This document shows, in pieces, positions 23,380-34,607 of a DNA stretch of 64,000 nucleotides. How positions within the stretch are numbered: position 1 is the stretch's first letter; every line of letters starts with the position of its first letter. A model generated the notes under the pieces. It ran no database searches. It worked only from the letters and a program-made list of their open reading frames with translations, and had not been told where the DNA came from. The stretch comes from Tetrastigma voinierianum (lineage: Eukaryota > Streptophyta > Magnoliopsida > Vitales > Vitaceae). Where the stretch lies: the NCBI GenBank assembly GCA_016808115.1, contig JAEQBH010005276.1, positions 248,001-312,000 on the forward strand, in the 5' to 3' direction. Both the position numbers and the translations under genes were made by a program.

Positions 23380-24883
23380 GTCAACCTCTCCCTCGGCACC
23401 CGGAAGGCCTTTGTCTGCTAAATCTTCTTCAGCAGTCTCGAAGGGCTTGACAATGGATAAGGTAAATGAAGAGCCCGGGGGGCATCGAGGATTCACGAAA
23501 AATTCGGGTCAGAGGAGTAGATGTATCCGGCATCCCATGAGGGATTTTAGGCTTGCTCCCACGTATATCATGCGCATAGGCGCAACAGTTGTAACCATAG
23601 TAAAAAATCAAGTCATTGCTCTTATCAAACTCAACCTCCAATGCCGACCTCTCTGCGGAACTCTTCTCCCGGAAAGCCGCGAAGTCGTCCTTAGTGGCCC
23701 CCAGCTCCATGAGTAGAGACAATCGCTCGTCCGTTAAGCGACCACTCTCTTCCTCTGCCCTCCGGCAGGCCTCCTTGGCAGCCACCAAGGCTTGTTGAAT
23801 GGAGCCAAGTTCAGACTCCGCCTTCAGCCGGCCGCCTTCTGAGGTGGTTAGAGCACTTTGGACCCGAGACAGTTCCATCTCAACCTGCGCTCGGGCGCTC
23901 CCCGCTGCCTCAGTCTCTAACCGCTCCATTGCCACCTAGTGCCGGGCGGCACCCCTCTCAATTTCAGCCCGAGCCGTCTTATCTGCGGCTTCTTTAGCCT
24001 CCAGCTCCAAACGCCGGATGGTCAACTAGGCCTCTTTCAAAGAGGCATCTAAGCTCCTCCGCGTAAAGCCCCTCGACTCAATATATACCGGGAAGTCGCC
24101 AAGATCCTCACCGACATTGATGAATTCACGGTGCTGGAGGGACATGTTGCGAACGGCTGTAATGGCTTGCGAAAAAGCATGTTTAATCAAACAGCCCGAT
24201 AATGACTTCAAAATTTTTCATACGAATAAGTTTTACTACTTTACCAAATTTTCCGTTCGATCGAAGTTCCGCTTATGGACCGTGATCCCGCTCTTCGACT
24301 ATTTGATAACATCTCCTTTATAGTACCGACGGGAACATTGACCGAATACTCCTCACCCCGTCCCGCCTGGCTCACTGCAACCGCAATCGCCCTCGGGTAC
24401 AACCGCTTCAGACAGGCCATCGTGACTCACCCCGATTGAAAGGCTTCCAAATGTGGAGCGATGGACTCACATCATCAAAGTCCGGCACCGCCACTTCCAC
24501 CACGAGTCGGCCGCGAGGGGGCGATAAGAGCCGAGCAAAGATCTGGCCTAAAGAACTGCCGCGCTCTATTAGCGAGCGCATCAAAGACCCAGCGGCTTTC
24601 TAGCCATTTGGGAGGATGGACCACTAGCAATGCAGGAGGAGTTGGAGCTTCCTCCCTTTTCTCTTCACGGGCAATGTCCTCCGAGCCCGGCTGATAGTTA
24701 GACCCCATTTCGGGAGAGGTCAGGATCACGATTGTTTGTATCTCCGAACCCCCATCCATAGAGGGGCGAACCGACCCTTCGGCCCATTTGGCCTCCCGCC
24801 GCCTTCTCTGCCGCTTCAGGTGCATAGCGATCTAGCAACTCGCCATCTCTTCCTCCTTCTTCCTCTTCCGAAGTGAGACGTGG
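23380..24883 (-). pseudogene. Tat antisense accessory ORF, C-terminal part
   Basis: Continues, on the minus strand, the ORF that starts to the right of the Tekay-like insertion. It opens with an acidic TSEEEEGG segment (24840-24870), goes through the 24475-24825 frame (PPKWLESRWVFD and related) and a decayed stretch, then a long coiled coil (23620-23935: RVQSALTTSEGGRLKAESEL, ACRRAEEESGRL). It ends with the family's characteristic FDKSNDLIFYYGYNCCAY followed by GMPDTSTPLT (about 23490-23640). Related proteins are common in plant databases as retroelement ORFs of unknown function. Frame breaks near 24030-24470 show decay. Confidence 0.7.
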
Positions 24884-25544
24884 TGACGCCCCAACCCCGC
24901 ATAGAGATGTCAAGTGAGGTCACTCTTTTTTTTTTTTTTTTTTTTTAAACTTATAATCTTTACACTTATATATTCATATAATGTTAAACAATTAACTTGT
25001 ATTACATTCTGTAGCAGTGGATTACAAAATATAAATACAAGTTCCAAATATGGAAATGTTCAACATCTACAATATTTACATTGGTTACAAAATTTCATAT
25101 ACAAAATATACCTAAAGGTCTTCCAGTGGGCACCAATTGCTGTGTGGCCTGACCGCTGATGGTGGATTGTCCCACTCTCCGGTTTCCTCTTTCACCTACA
25201 CGGATTGAACACCCGTGCTAAGCTTTACGCTTAGTGGGAATATGACTTCTATTAAGAGTCACCACACTTTTATACAAATGCATATGACACATATAACATT
25301 ACCGATTCTTATCATTTCGCATATATATATCCTTTTCATAACGATTGTCATATCTTATCATCTTCTATATACTTTTCATGTCATCATCATGTACTTTACT
25401 GCTCTTCAGAATCAGATACTATCATCACATAAAGGCTATGCTTCATATTCTTTTCGTATATTCTACATTTCGTATATACTCCGCTATTTCTTTTTATGTT
25501 TCATGTCCGCATAAACCTTTAGAAGCGGATACTGTGAAACCATG

Positions 25545-25832
25545 GAGGCCGAAGGTGCCGTTATCATCAGGTGAGACAATGTACTATGCCCTAATATGAA
25601 ACCCGAAGGTATCATCATTGTAAGGAGACGCTGGACCATCCACAGTGCCTGCAATATGATACCCGAAGGTATCATCACCGTATGAGACAAAGGACCATCC
25701 ATGAGTACCGGTAATATGATACACCCGGCTGCATCATCACCGCATGAGACAAAGGACCATTCATGAGTTCCCAGAATATGATACCCGAAGGTATCATCAC
25801 TGTATGAGACAGTGACCATTCATGAGTGCCCG
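25545..25832. repeat. Hairpin-unit tandem array in 3' LTR (about 60 bp units)
   Basis: About 4.5 units, each holding the perfect inverted repeat GATACC-CGAA-GGTATC followed by 'atcaccgtatgagacaa' and 'gaccatccatgagtgccc'. The matching array in the other LTR is at 33160-33452. One unit here has a damaged stem (gatacacccggctgcatc near 25720). Confidence 0.8.
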
Positions 25833-26062
25833 GAGGCACTGTGGTGACCCTTTCGGCCACCTGATCCAAACGGGATCTATGTCATCGACCCAAACGTGGT
25901 CGGAATATCTCGATACAAAGGCCGCAAAGAACTGCTTTTTCCCTAATAGGCATGCCTCATCTATCCTCTACTGTGCTCTATGCATAACTAATGTGTGTAT
26001 TTTCTCTCTCTGCTTAGTATATATCTCATATTCCCGAATAATTATTGTCATTCTATTCATAT

Positions 26063-26066
<4 letters not shown>

Positions 26067-26115
<49 letters not shown>
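26067..26115. repeat. (TA)n microsatellite in Tekay-like LTR
   Basis: About 24 TA units; the other LTR has only about 10 at 33661-33680, a length difference that arose after insertion or in sequencing. Confidence 0.9.
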
Positions 26116-26118
<3 letters not shown>

Positions 26119-26591
26119 CATATTTTCATATCTCATTATATGCATAAATAACTATGCTTACCATGTATGCTTATGAGTTATTTATGAATTCATAATAGGC
26201 ATTCCTAATACAAATAACTATGGTTACCTATACTGCCTACTGTTTTCCGTGTTTTCTTGAACTAAAATGAGTTCCAATCTTATCAAGCTGTCTATTGATG
26301 AATTCTTGACTCAATGGGCTTTCCATAGAGTCCAAGAACACTAATCGGAGTTCGCATCAAGAAGACCTTCCGGTTGGAGGTCATAATGCACAAGCCTCGA
26401 CAGAGCCGACCGAATCGACGAGCTGAGCTGTCGCGGACGAGCCTGCCTCTAACACCTCGGTTCGACATCTACCATCCTCAGGCATATGAACGTATTCTTG
26501 ACTCAATGGGCTTTCCATAGAGTCCAAGAACACCAAATCGAGTTCAAACAAGGAGATGACCCCAAAGTTGGAGGTCATGCGCGAATAACCT

Positions 26592-27005
26592 TGACGAGCC
26601 GACGAGCTGCATCAAGTGACGAGCAATCGCTTGACGAGCACCGCTTGACGAAAACGCTTGACGGCAATCGCTTGATGAGTACCGCTTGATCGAGCACTGC
26701 TCTGACTAGTACCGTTTGATCGCAGTACCGTTTGACGAGTACCATTTTGACTAGTACCGCTTGGACGAAAAATCGCTTAATTCAGTACCGCTTGACGAGT
26801 AATCGCTTGATTTAGTACCGCTGGACTAGCACCGCTTGACGAGTACCGCTTAACTAGCAATCGCTGACTAGCAATCGCTTGACGAGCAATCGCTTGACTA
26901 GCAATCATGATCGAGTACCGTTTGACGAAAGAATCGCTTGACAACCACCGTTTGACGACCTCTCGCTCTGGACGACCCCGTTTGACAACCTCTCGCTTGA
27001 CGACC
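26592..27005. repeat. 14-bp tandem array (ACCGCTTGACGAGT) in 3' LTR
   Basis: About thirty copies of a 13-15 base unit built on CGCTTGACGAG and CGCTTGACTAG, alternating GTACC and CAAT linkers. The corresponding array in the 5' LTR is at 34177-34607. Variation among units is mainly linker length and GAC/GACT. Confidence 0.8.
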
Positions 27006-27340
27006 CTCACCCATTTGTCCTGTTCCAGAGTATAAAAAGACCATAACTTGGTCTTACAGGAGTTCGGAATTGAGAAATTAAAATCCTAACATCAAGTTCA
27101 TTGATGTGGCTACAATTTCACAGAAGGACGTATCACAAATTCCTCCTTATTTCTCGAATCTAAAACTCGTTCTAAGATCCAAGCATTACATATGTCAATA
27201 ATAGGGCATTTTCCGGGTTCAACTTGCAACTACACTTCTCAAACACATATTTAGGAGCCTTAAAGCTCTTCTCTTAACTCAACCCTACAAGAAATGAGTT
27301 TAGAGTTCTAAACCCAAACCATACACAAGATAGAGGGTTC

Positions 27341-27605
27341 TTTAAAACATGTATCCATACCGTCTAGACCAAAACTAATTTGATATTAACTCCAAGATAT
27401 GTGTCCATACACCTAGTTTACATACACATATTCATAGTTCCATACTTTCTTTCTATACCAAATCATAGTTCCATACAACCGAAGACATGTATCCGTACAC
27501 ACCTAGTTTACATACACATATTCATGGTTCCATACTTTTCTATACTAAATCATAGTTCCATACAACCCAAATCGTATCCATACCCATACTCAAATTTAGT
27601 AATTC
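27341..27605. repeat. About 95-bp tandem repeat near LTR 5' end
   Basis: Two to three copies of a segment containing 'cctagtttacatacacatat', 'tcatggttccatacttt' and 'aatcatagttccatacaac'. The partner LTR has the same arrangement at 34930-35195. Short frames across it are shadows. Confidence 0.7.
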
Positions 27606-27935
27606 CATACATGTGATCTTCTTCTTCTTCTTCTTCTTCTTCCTTTCTTATCCGTATTTGCTCTCCCTTTCTCCAAGACCAAAATGAGATATTTATTTTG
27701 GTCTTATCCTTATTTAATCTTATCCCCTTTTTATTTCACTTTGGTCCTCCAACTTTCTAATATTTACAAATCAATTTATAATATTTTTACAATAGCCTCA
27801 ATCTTCTTATTATTTGTAATTTAACTTATGCATATTCCTGTTTTGTTTTTATCTTTATTTATTCAATAAATATACTACGTTTATTATACCCAAAACATTT
27901 TATAAAACTATTAGGGTATAATTTGGGATGTTACA

Positions 27936-27950
27936 AACTCTCCCTTAAAA
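27936..27950 (-). promoter_or_regulatory. Tekay-like polypurine tract
   Basis: On the minus strand TTTTAAGGGAGAGTT directly precedes the 3' LTR start TGTAACATCCC. It follows a coding tail of the 'gaattc.gacgaaattc' type that usually ends Tekay pol. Confidence 0.75.
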
Positions 27951-27959
27951 AGAATTTCG

Positions 27960-29440
27960 TCTGAATTCATACTCGATTCAAGAGTTGCGGATACTGTGTC
28001 ATTACATGCTTCCGTCCCAGCTCTTTTCTCTACTGTGGTGCTGCTGCAGAACTCACTAATGGTACTTGTTTGTTCCGCAATCGTTTCACCTCTCGAGCCG
28101 AATGGTCTTCGCCCTCATCATATGACAAATCTTCTTTGCATTTCATCTCTTAGATTGGTAGTATGTGCGACTCCATCGAGCGGTAATCCCAAGATCACAC
28201 ATGAAACACATCGTAATTTGGCCAACTCCTCGTAGGGAGCAATCGATAGGCCACAGAGCCAATACGTTCCAAAATCTCATATGGCCCTATGAACCTTGGA
28301 CTCAACTTGCCTTTCTGACCAAACCTAAGAATTTTCCTCCATGGTGATACCTTTAAGAAGACCTTGTCTCCCACTTTATATTCAATATCTCTCCTCTTTA
28401 GGTTAGCGTACGATTTTTGTCTATCACTAGCCGCCTTTAACCTCTGCCGAATAACTTGTACTTTCTCTTCTGTATCTTTTACTATGTCTCACCTACGCCG
28501 TCATTCAATTCAGCCCAACACAATGTGAGTTCTACATTTTCAGCTTCATATGGTGCCATACCAATGCTTGACTGAAAACTATTGTTATAGGCAAATTCCA
28601 TTAAGGGAATATACCTATCCCAACTTCCCGAAAATTCTATGACACAACCTCGAAGCATATCTTCGAGCACTTGAATCAATCTCTCCGACTGTCCATCTGT
28701 TTGCGGATGGAATGTCGTACTAAAATTCAGCTTAGTGCCTAAAGCTGACTGTAATTCCTTCCAGAACCTTGATGTAAATCGCGGATCTCTATCCGACACA
28801 ATAGACAACGGCACACCATGCAATCGCACAATCTCATCTACATAACTCGGCCTAGTCGATCCATGTAATAGTCAATCCCGACCGGGTATAAAATGGGCCG
28901 ACTTTGTGAGCCTATCTACAATCACCTGTGACAGAGTCATGTTTTGTTGTGTGAGGGGAAACCCTAATAATAAAACTGATGGTAATGTTATCCCACTTCC
29001 ATTGAGGAACTGAAGAATTTAACAAACCTCAGGCACTTGGTGTTCAATTTTTGACTTGTCGACACGTCAAACACTTAGACACATATCACTACATCTCTTT
29101 TCATTCCTTTCCACCAATAAACTGCTTAAGTCCCGGTATACCATTCCTCCAGATGCATGGTAAATACCGTATTATGAGCCTCAAATAGCAACTTTGCTTT
29201 AGCTCTCATCATTTGGCACACATAATCTATGTTGGAAATACAAATTTCCAAATTTCTTTCTCTAAAATTCGTCTTGTCACTCATCTCTAACCATCTGTAA
29301 ATTTTTCTCGTAGCTCTTCATCATTTTTCACAAGATCTATAATCATTTGTTTTAAACGGGTTATGCTTCTAATTGAAAGCTAACATAGCTCCATCATCTC
29401 CTAGTCTCCAATCACTGTGATCGTAAAGGACATCGCTACC
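27960..29440 (-). pseudogene. Tekay-like integrase remnant
   Basis: Best preserved at 28482-28829: VRLHGVPLSIVSDRDPRFTS (the second catalytic Asp region), FHPQTDGQSER with the region of the catalytic Glu, and MEFAYNNSFQSSIGMAPYEA. Downstream frames (28240-28470) continue with YANLKRRDIEYKVGDKVFLKVSP-like and GKLSPRFIGPYEILERIG-like coding, the integrase C-terminal GPY/F module. Upstream (28830-29300) the zinc-binding part and first catalytic Asp are badly decayed. A frameshift after MAPYEA removes the usual LYGR continuation. Confidence 0.85.
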
Positions 29441-30130
29441 ACTGCCTTTCATTTTGAAGCACGCCTACTATATTAGCCTCCGGATGGTAATCTATGATGC
29501 AGCCATAATCCTTAATAACTCTAACCACCTCCGCTGCCTCAAATTTAACTCTTCTCGCTGCTAGTACTTGAGACTCTTATGATCGTGTAAATTCACACTT
29601 TTCTCCCCGTATAAGTAGTGTGTCGCATATTTTTAAAGCAACACTACCGCAGCCTAACTCTAAGTCATGAGGGATATTTGTTCATGTGGCTTCAACCTGC
29701 CTAGACGCATACCACTACTTTCTCCCATCTTTCAGATTAACACGCATCCTAAACCAATGCAGCATGAAGCATCACTTATACAAAGTATACTCTTTTCCGG
29801 GAGTAGGTCAAAGGCTACACACCGTGCTTCAAACCAAAGATCCCTTCTTAACCGTTCAAACTATTCTGATATTGTCCGTCCACTCAAACTTTATTCCTTT
29901 CCCGAGTAATCCCGTGAGCCGGAGAAGCTTGGCACTGAAAAGCCTCTCACAAATCTTCTATAATAACCGGCTAGGACCCAAGAAACTTCTCAAATCTCTG
30001 CTACATTTTGAGGTGATTTCCAACTCACAACCGCTTCCAATCTTAGCAGATCAACTCTTATACCTCGCCAGACACAATGTGGCCTAAGAATGAGAATTTC
30101 CTTTAGCCAAAATCACATTTGCCGAGCTTA
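29441..30130 (-). pseudogene. Tekay-like RNase H region, heavily decayed
   Basis: By position between RT and integrase this should be RNase H. The frames are too broken to show the catalytic residues; fragments near 29450-29640 only vaguely resemble the domain. Plus-strand ORFs at 29667-30087 are shadows. Confidence 0.45.
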
Positions 30131-30730
30131 GCATATAACTTCTTTTCTTAACGTCTCTAAGACTATTCTCTGTGTTGTCTATGTTCCCGTACATCCCAAT
30201 ACACCAGATATCATCAATAAAACCACAACAAATTGATCCCACATAGGGTCAAAACCATTCATCAAATCCATGAATGCCGCCGGTGCATTAGTCAACCCAA
30301 ATGGCATGACCAAAAAACCATAATGACCATATTTGCCTCTAAATGCGCCTTCATTATCTCCTTCCTTTACCCTCAACCGATAATACCCCGATCGCAGGTC
30401 ATCTCTAAAAGACACCGCCTTTCAACTGATCAAAGATCTTCAATTCTCGGCAATGGGTACTTGTTTTCACTGCCACCTATTGATTCGCGATAATCGACGC
30501 ACATCCGTAGAGTGTCATCTTCTTTTCACAAATAAAACAGTGCACCTAAGTGTGATACACTGGCCTGGAGCAACCTTTATCTAAAAGTTCTGCAATTGAC
30601 TCTTCTTTAACTTTCAGCTCCGTTGGAGCCATCCTACGGTGCCCGACATGTGGGACTGCCTCGGTACAATTTCTATGGCTATCCACCTCTCTCATGTGGA
30701 ATACTCCGTAACTCTTCGTGGAATACATCC
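30130..30730 (-). pseudogene. Tekay-like reverse transcriptase remnant
   Basis: Minus-strand pieces in order are HRRMAPTELKVKEESIAELLDKG (30550-30640, the RT entry, given here as two adjoining landmarks APTELK and ELLDKG), NKYPLPRIEDL near 30440-30465, and FRDDLRSGYYRLRVKEGD with YGHYGFLVMPFGLTNAPAAF and DQFVVV (30179-30415). The YxDD-type active site just after FVVV is not intact (LLMISG). Frameshifts separate all pieces. Confidence 0.85.
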
Positions 30731-31099
30731 GGGAAATTCCCTACTAGGGATCTTTCTACATCAACTTGACCTCTCTTGAGTCAAGTATCAAAGCCAAGAA
30801 TGTCTCACATCCTTTCCTCATAATTCTCCTAGTCAGATAGTGGAGATGACATTAGACATTACACTTGATCCAATGCCTCAGACTATTACCTCGCCCCGGT
30901 CTGTGAGCATTTCAACACTACCGCCTTTTGTCCATTAATCCACGATAGCTCGGTAGCTTAGAGGTCAACCAATCCATTCCTAGAATCAAGTCAAACCGAA
31001 TGGTAAGGTTATCAAATCACGAAACTCTTGCTCAGATAACAACGGGACAATTTCTATATGTTATTCACACTAACGTCAGGCCCCAACTGACTAGTTACA

Positions 31100-31330
31100 T
31101 GCATGTCATATGCTAATTTCTTACTGCTGGACTTTGTCAGTCACATGCCCTTGCACATATGAATGAGTAGATCCAGGATCAATCAATGCATTCCATCTCT
31201 ATATCATAAAGAAAATATACTAGCTATAACCTCGTGGAGCATTCCGATCCTCACTTGAGCCTCTCATAGCATATGCTCGTGCCGAAGCCGTAGGCATGGG
31301 ACTACCCACCGTCCTCGAAACTATGCCTCG
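31100..31330 (-). pseudogene. Tekay-like aspartic protease remnant
   Basis: Minus-strand coding shows ARAYAMRGSSEDRNAPRG and, after two stops, ALIDPGSTHSYV at about 31140-31190. This is the DxGST/DPGSTHSY form of the retropepsin active site seen in this clade. The remainder of the fold cannot be followed. Confidence 0.7.
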
Positions 31331-31439
31331 TCCTTATAATCAGATGGGCCACCACGACCTACCACACTGAGCCTAGTGGTATCGCAGATCTTCCTCCGCC
31401 ACTTCCTTGTCAGGTTTCCATTATCCCCTAACTCTTGCG

Positions 31440-32414
31440 ACATCAGGCTTTCAAATGCTCAAGGCTTCCACACCGAAACAAACACCCTCCGTCACTATCT
31501 CGTAAACCCCAAATGCCTCTATAGCAATGAGGGCATTTAGGAATTCTCCTGCCCAACTCGGCACTTCTACCCGCACTACGTACAGACCGACCTTGTCTTC
31601 CACTTCTCAATGAACTATATTCGATTTGATCGAGATCTCTAGCTCTTTCCGAGGAGTGCACAAAGCCCTAGAAAACTTTCGAAACTTTCTGTCGCCGCTT
31701 CTAGTTTCTACTTTCATTGTACTCTTGGACCAACTCGATAGAAATCCACGGCTTGGAGAGAAGTCGTTAGTGCCAAATACTTCTTGATGGAATCCACAAC
31801 CATCCTCAAATTGCCTACACCAAAATGCCTCGGTGAGGACCGATTCAGGCACATACTTACTCAGGTGGCTAAATTATTTCTCATATTCAACCACGGATAA
31901 GTTCCTTTGCTTCAGATTTAGGAACTGCTTCCATTTGGAATCCCTATACATTTCGGTAACATACTTTGCCCTAAACTCTTGGACAAAGAACCCCAAGTCA
32001 GCGGGATTTTAAACTCTGACTTTTTGAGAATTCAGTTTCTACCAGTCGATGCTCCCACCCCGTAATAGTGAGACTCCATGAGGCTCTCTCGATCGGGAGG
32101 ACATCTAACCACTTATAATAATCTCTTCTAACTTTTCTAACCGTATCTCGCTTCTCGACTCCTTCCATGCTCGACCCATGGAATTCCTCTACTCCATGTC
32201 TTCTTACTGTGTCTATTGGAGCTTTAGGAGAGGTCAATCTATCCAATACCCGAGCCATGTCTTGCGATATTCTCAACAAGGCTTCCGTGGGCTCATTAGG
32301 TACATTACCCGGTTCGCCAGGTCGATAACCCTTGTTCTCTGGGTCGACACTTTCAGCACTTCTTCTAACGATCCATCTATACAAAACACAAAGGACATCC
32401 ACATCAGCCCACAT
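31440..32414 (-). pseudogene. Tekay-like gag remnant with zinc knuckle
   Basis: The 5'-most coding of the element, just inside the PBS. Readable pieces are the 31998-32414 frame (HGVEEFHGSS landmark), then ADLGFFVQEFRAKYVTEMY, FLNLKQRNLSVVEYEK and LSKYVPESVLTEAFWCRQFEDG (31800-32010), typical of gag capsid C-terminal regions. A CCHC-like zinc knuckle follows (31443-31530: CPHCYRGIWGLR, then GGCLFRCGSLEHLKA). Stops and frame changes occur between all pieces. Confidence 0.8.
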
Positions 32415-32481
32415 TACTAAACATAGGCTTCTATCATATATACTCTATTCTAGAGCCGCCTAAACCTAGGAAACGCCTAAA

Positions 32482-32500
32482 CCTAGGCTCGGGATATTCA
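32482..32500 (-). promoter_or_regulatory. Degenerate tRNA-Met-type primer binding site
   Basis: The minus strand reads TGAATATCCCGAGCCTAGG followed by TTTAGG. It resembles the TGGTATCAGAGCCTAGG phrase next to the 5' LTR in many plant Ty3 and Copia elements, with several changes, and lies ten bases from the LTR end. Confidence 0.45.
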
Positions 32501-33159
32501 CTACAAACCGTGACGCCCCAACTCTGATAGGATGTCGGCGTAGGGTCACTCTTTTTTTTTTTTTTAAACTTATAACCTTTACACTTACATATTCATATAA
32601 TGTTAAATAATTAACTTGTATTACATTCTCAGAGCAAATGGACATAAAATATAAATACAAGCTCCAAATATGGAAATGTTCAACATCTACAATATTTGTT
32701 ATCAGTTACAAAATTTCATTAAAAAAATGCACCTAAAGGTCTTCCAATGGGCACCAATTGTCGGTGGCCTTGACCGCCGATGTGGATTGTCCCATCCTCC
32801 GTTTCCTCTTCGTACCTAAGTACACGGATTGAACACCCGTGCTGCTTTACGCTTAGTGGGAATATGACTTCTATTGTTAGTCACTACTTTTATACAAATG
32901 CATATGACACATATAACATTACCGATTCTTATCATTTCGCATATATATATCCTTTTCATAACCAATGTCATTTCTTATCATCTTCTATATACTTTTCATG
33001 TCATCATGTACTTTACTTCTTGTTCTTGTAACTCGTATATTCATCATCACATATAAAGGCTAAGGCTTCATATTCTTCATATTCTACATTTCCTTTGCAT
33101 ATACCCGCCATTTCTTTTATGTTTCATGTCCGCATAAACCTAGAAGCGGATGTGAAACC

Positions 33160-33452
33160 ATGAGGGCCTCAAGGTGCTTCGCGACATTGTGTGAGACAAT
33201 GTACTATGTCTGCAATATGATACCCAAGGTATCATCACCGCATGAGACAATGACCATCCATGAGTGCCCTAATATGATACCCGGGCAGTATCATCATCAA
33301 AGGAGACATGACCATCCATGAGTAATTCCTGCACATGATACCCGAAGGTACTTCATCACCGTGATGAGACAAGACCATTCATGAGTGCCCGCAATATGAT
33401 ACCCGAAGGTATCATCACTGTATGAGACAGTGACCATTCATGAGTGCCCGGA
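33160..33452. repeat. Hairpin-unit tandem array in 5' LTR
   Basis: Counterpart of 25545-25832, about 4.5 units of the GATACC-CGAA-GGTATC hairpin block. The second hairpin is damaged (gatacccgggcagtatc near 33278), and another has an insertion (ggtacttcatc). Confidence 0.8.
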
Positions 33453-34176
33453 GGCGCTGTGCACCTGATCCAAACGGGATCTATGTCATCGACCCAAACG
33501 TGGCCGGAATATCTGTATATGTATGCTGCAGCAACTGTTTTTCCCTAATAGGCATGCCCATCTATCCTCTACCAAAGTTCTATGCATAAATCAATGTATT
33601 TTCCTGCTTAGTATATATCTCATATTCGAATAATTATTGTCATTCCCAGATTCATATGGGATATATATATATATATATATACAATCATATTTTCATATTC
33701 ATTATATGCATAAATAACTATGCTTACCATGTATGCTTATGAGTTATTTATGAATTCATACAGCATTCCTCAATACAAATAACTAAGTGGTTGCACCTGG
33801 TACTCGCCTACTGTTTTCCCGGTAGTTTTCAACTAAAATGAGTTCCAATCTTATCAAGCTGTCTATTGATAAATTCTTGACTCAATGTGGGCTTTCCATA
33901 GAGTCCAAAGCAACACTCGAATCGGAGTTCAGACGAAGAAGCAGACCTTCCGGCTGAGGTCATACGCAGCCGCCTTGACGAGTCAAATTCGAATCGACGA
34001 GCTGAGCTGTCATGGACGAGCCTGCCTCTAACACCCGGTCTGACATCTACCATCCTCCCAGGCATATGAATGTATTCTTTGACTCAATGGGCTTCCATAG
34101 AGTCCAAGAACACTCGAATTGAGTTCAAACGAAGGAGATATGACCTTCCAAAGTTGAAGGTCATGCGCAAATAACC

Positions 34177-34607
34177 TTGACGAGTCGACGAGTCAGACCG
34201 GGGCGACGAGCACTATTCGACGAGCACCGCTTCGACGAGCAACGCTTGACGAAGCACCGTTTGACGAGTACTGTTTGACGAGCATTATTTGACTAGTACT
34301 GTTTGACGAGTATTGTTTGACGAAAGATCGCTTGACTAGTAATCATTGACGAAAGTACCGCTTTGACTAGTACCGCTTGACGAGTACCGCTTTGACTAGT
34401 AAATCGCTTGACGAAAAATTACCTGACGAGTATCGCTTTGACTAGTACCGCTTGGACGAAAATTATTTGACGAAAATCGTGCTTGACGCAGTACTGTTTG
34501 ACGAGTACCGCTTGACAACCACCGCTTGACGACCGTTGACTTTACCCGCTTGACGACCTCTCCTCGCTTGACGACCCCGTTTGACGGACCCCGCTTGACG
34601 ACCCTCA
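34177..34607. repeat. 14-bp tandem array in 5' LTR
   Basis: Counterpart of 26592-27005. It has the same CGCTTGACGAG/CGCTTGACTAG core and about thirty units, with different order and linker lengths from the other LTR, so the array has changed since insertion or is poorly resolved. Confidence 0.8.

Larger units (their letters stand above)
24884..27935 (-). repeat. Tekay-like 3' LTR, 3.05 kb
   Basis: On the minus strand it starts TGTAACATCCCAAATTATACCC at 27935 and ends GGGGCGTCA at 24884. It aligns along its whole length with 32511-35520; AT-rich stretches such as 26155-26190 are identical to the partner, while CpG-rich stretches differ by many small indels. It contains three tandem arrays (annotated separately), a T-tract at 24926-24946, a (TA)n run at 26067-26115 and a (TTC)n run at 27619-27641. 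Confidence 0.9.

Noticed and set aside
23616..23798. Plus-strand frame opposite the coiled-coil ORF
   Set aside because: Shadow of the antisense Tat ORF.
25822..26151. Open frame ending in Tyr-Ile repeats
   Set aside because: It reads through a (TA)n microsatellite inside the LTR.
26592..27005. Possible CRISPR-like repeat array
   Set aside because: Units are 13-15 bases without unique spacers, lie in a plant LTR, and occur in both LTRs.
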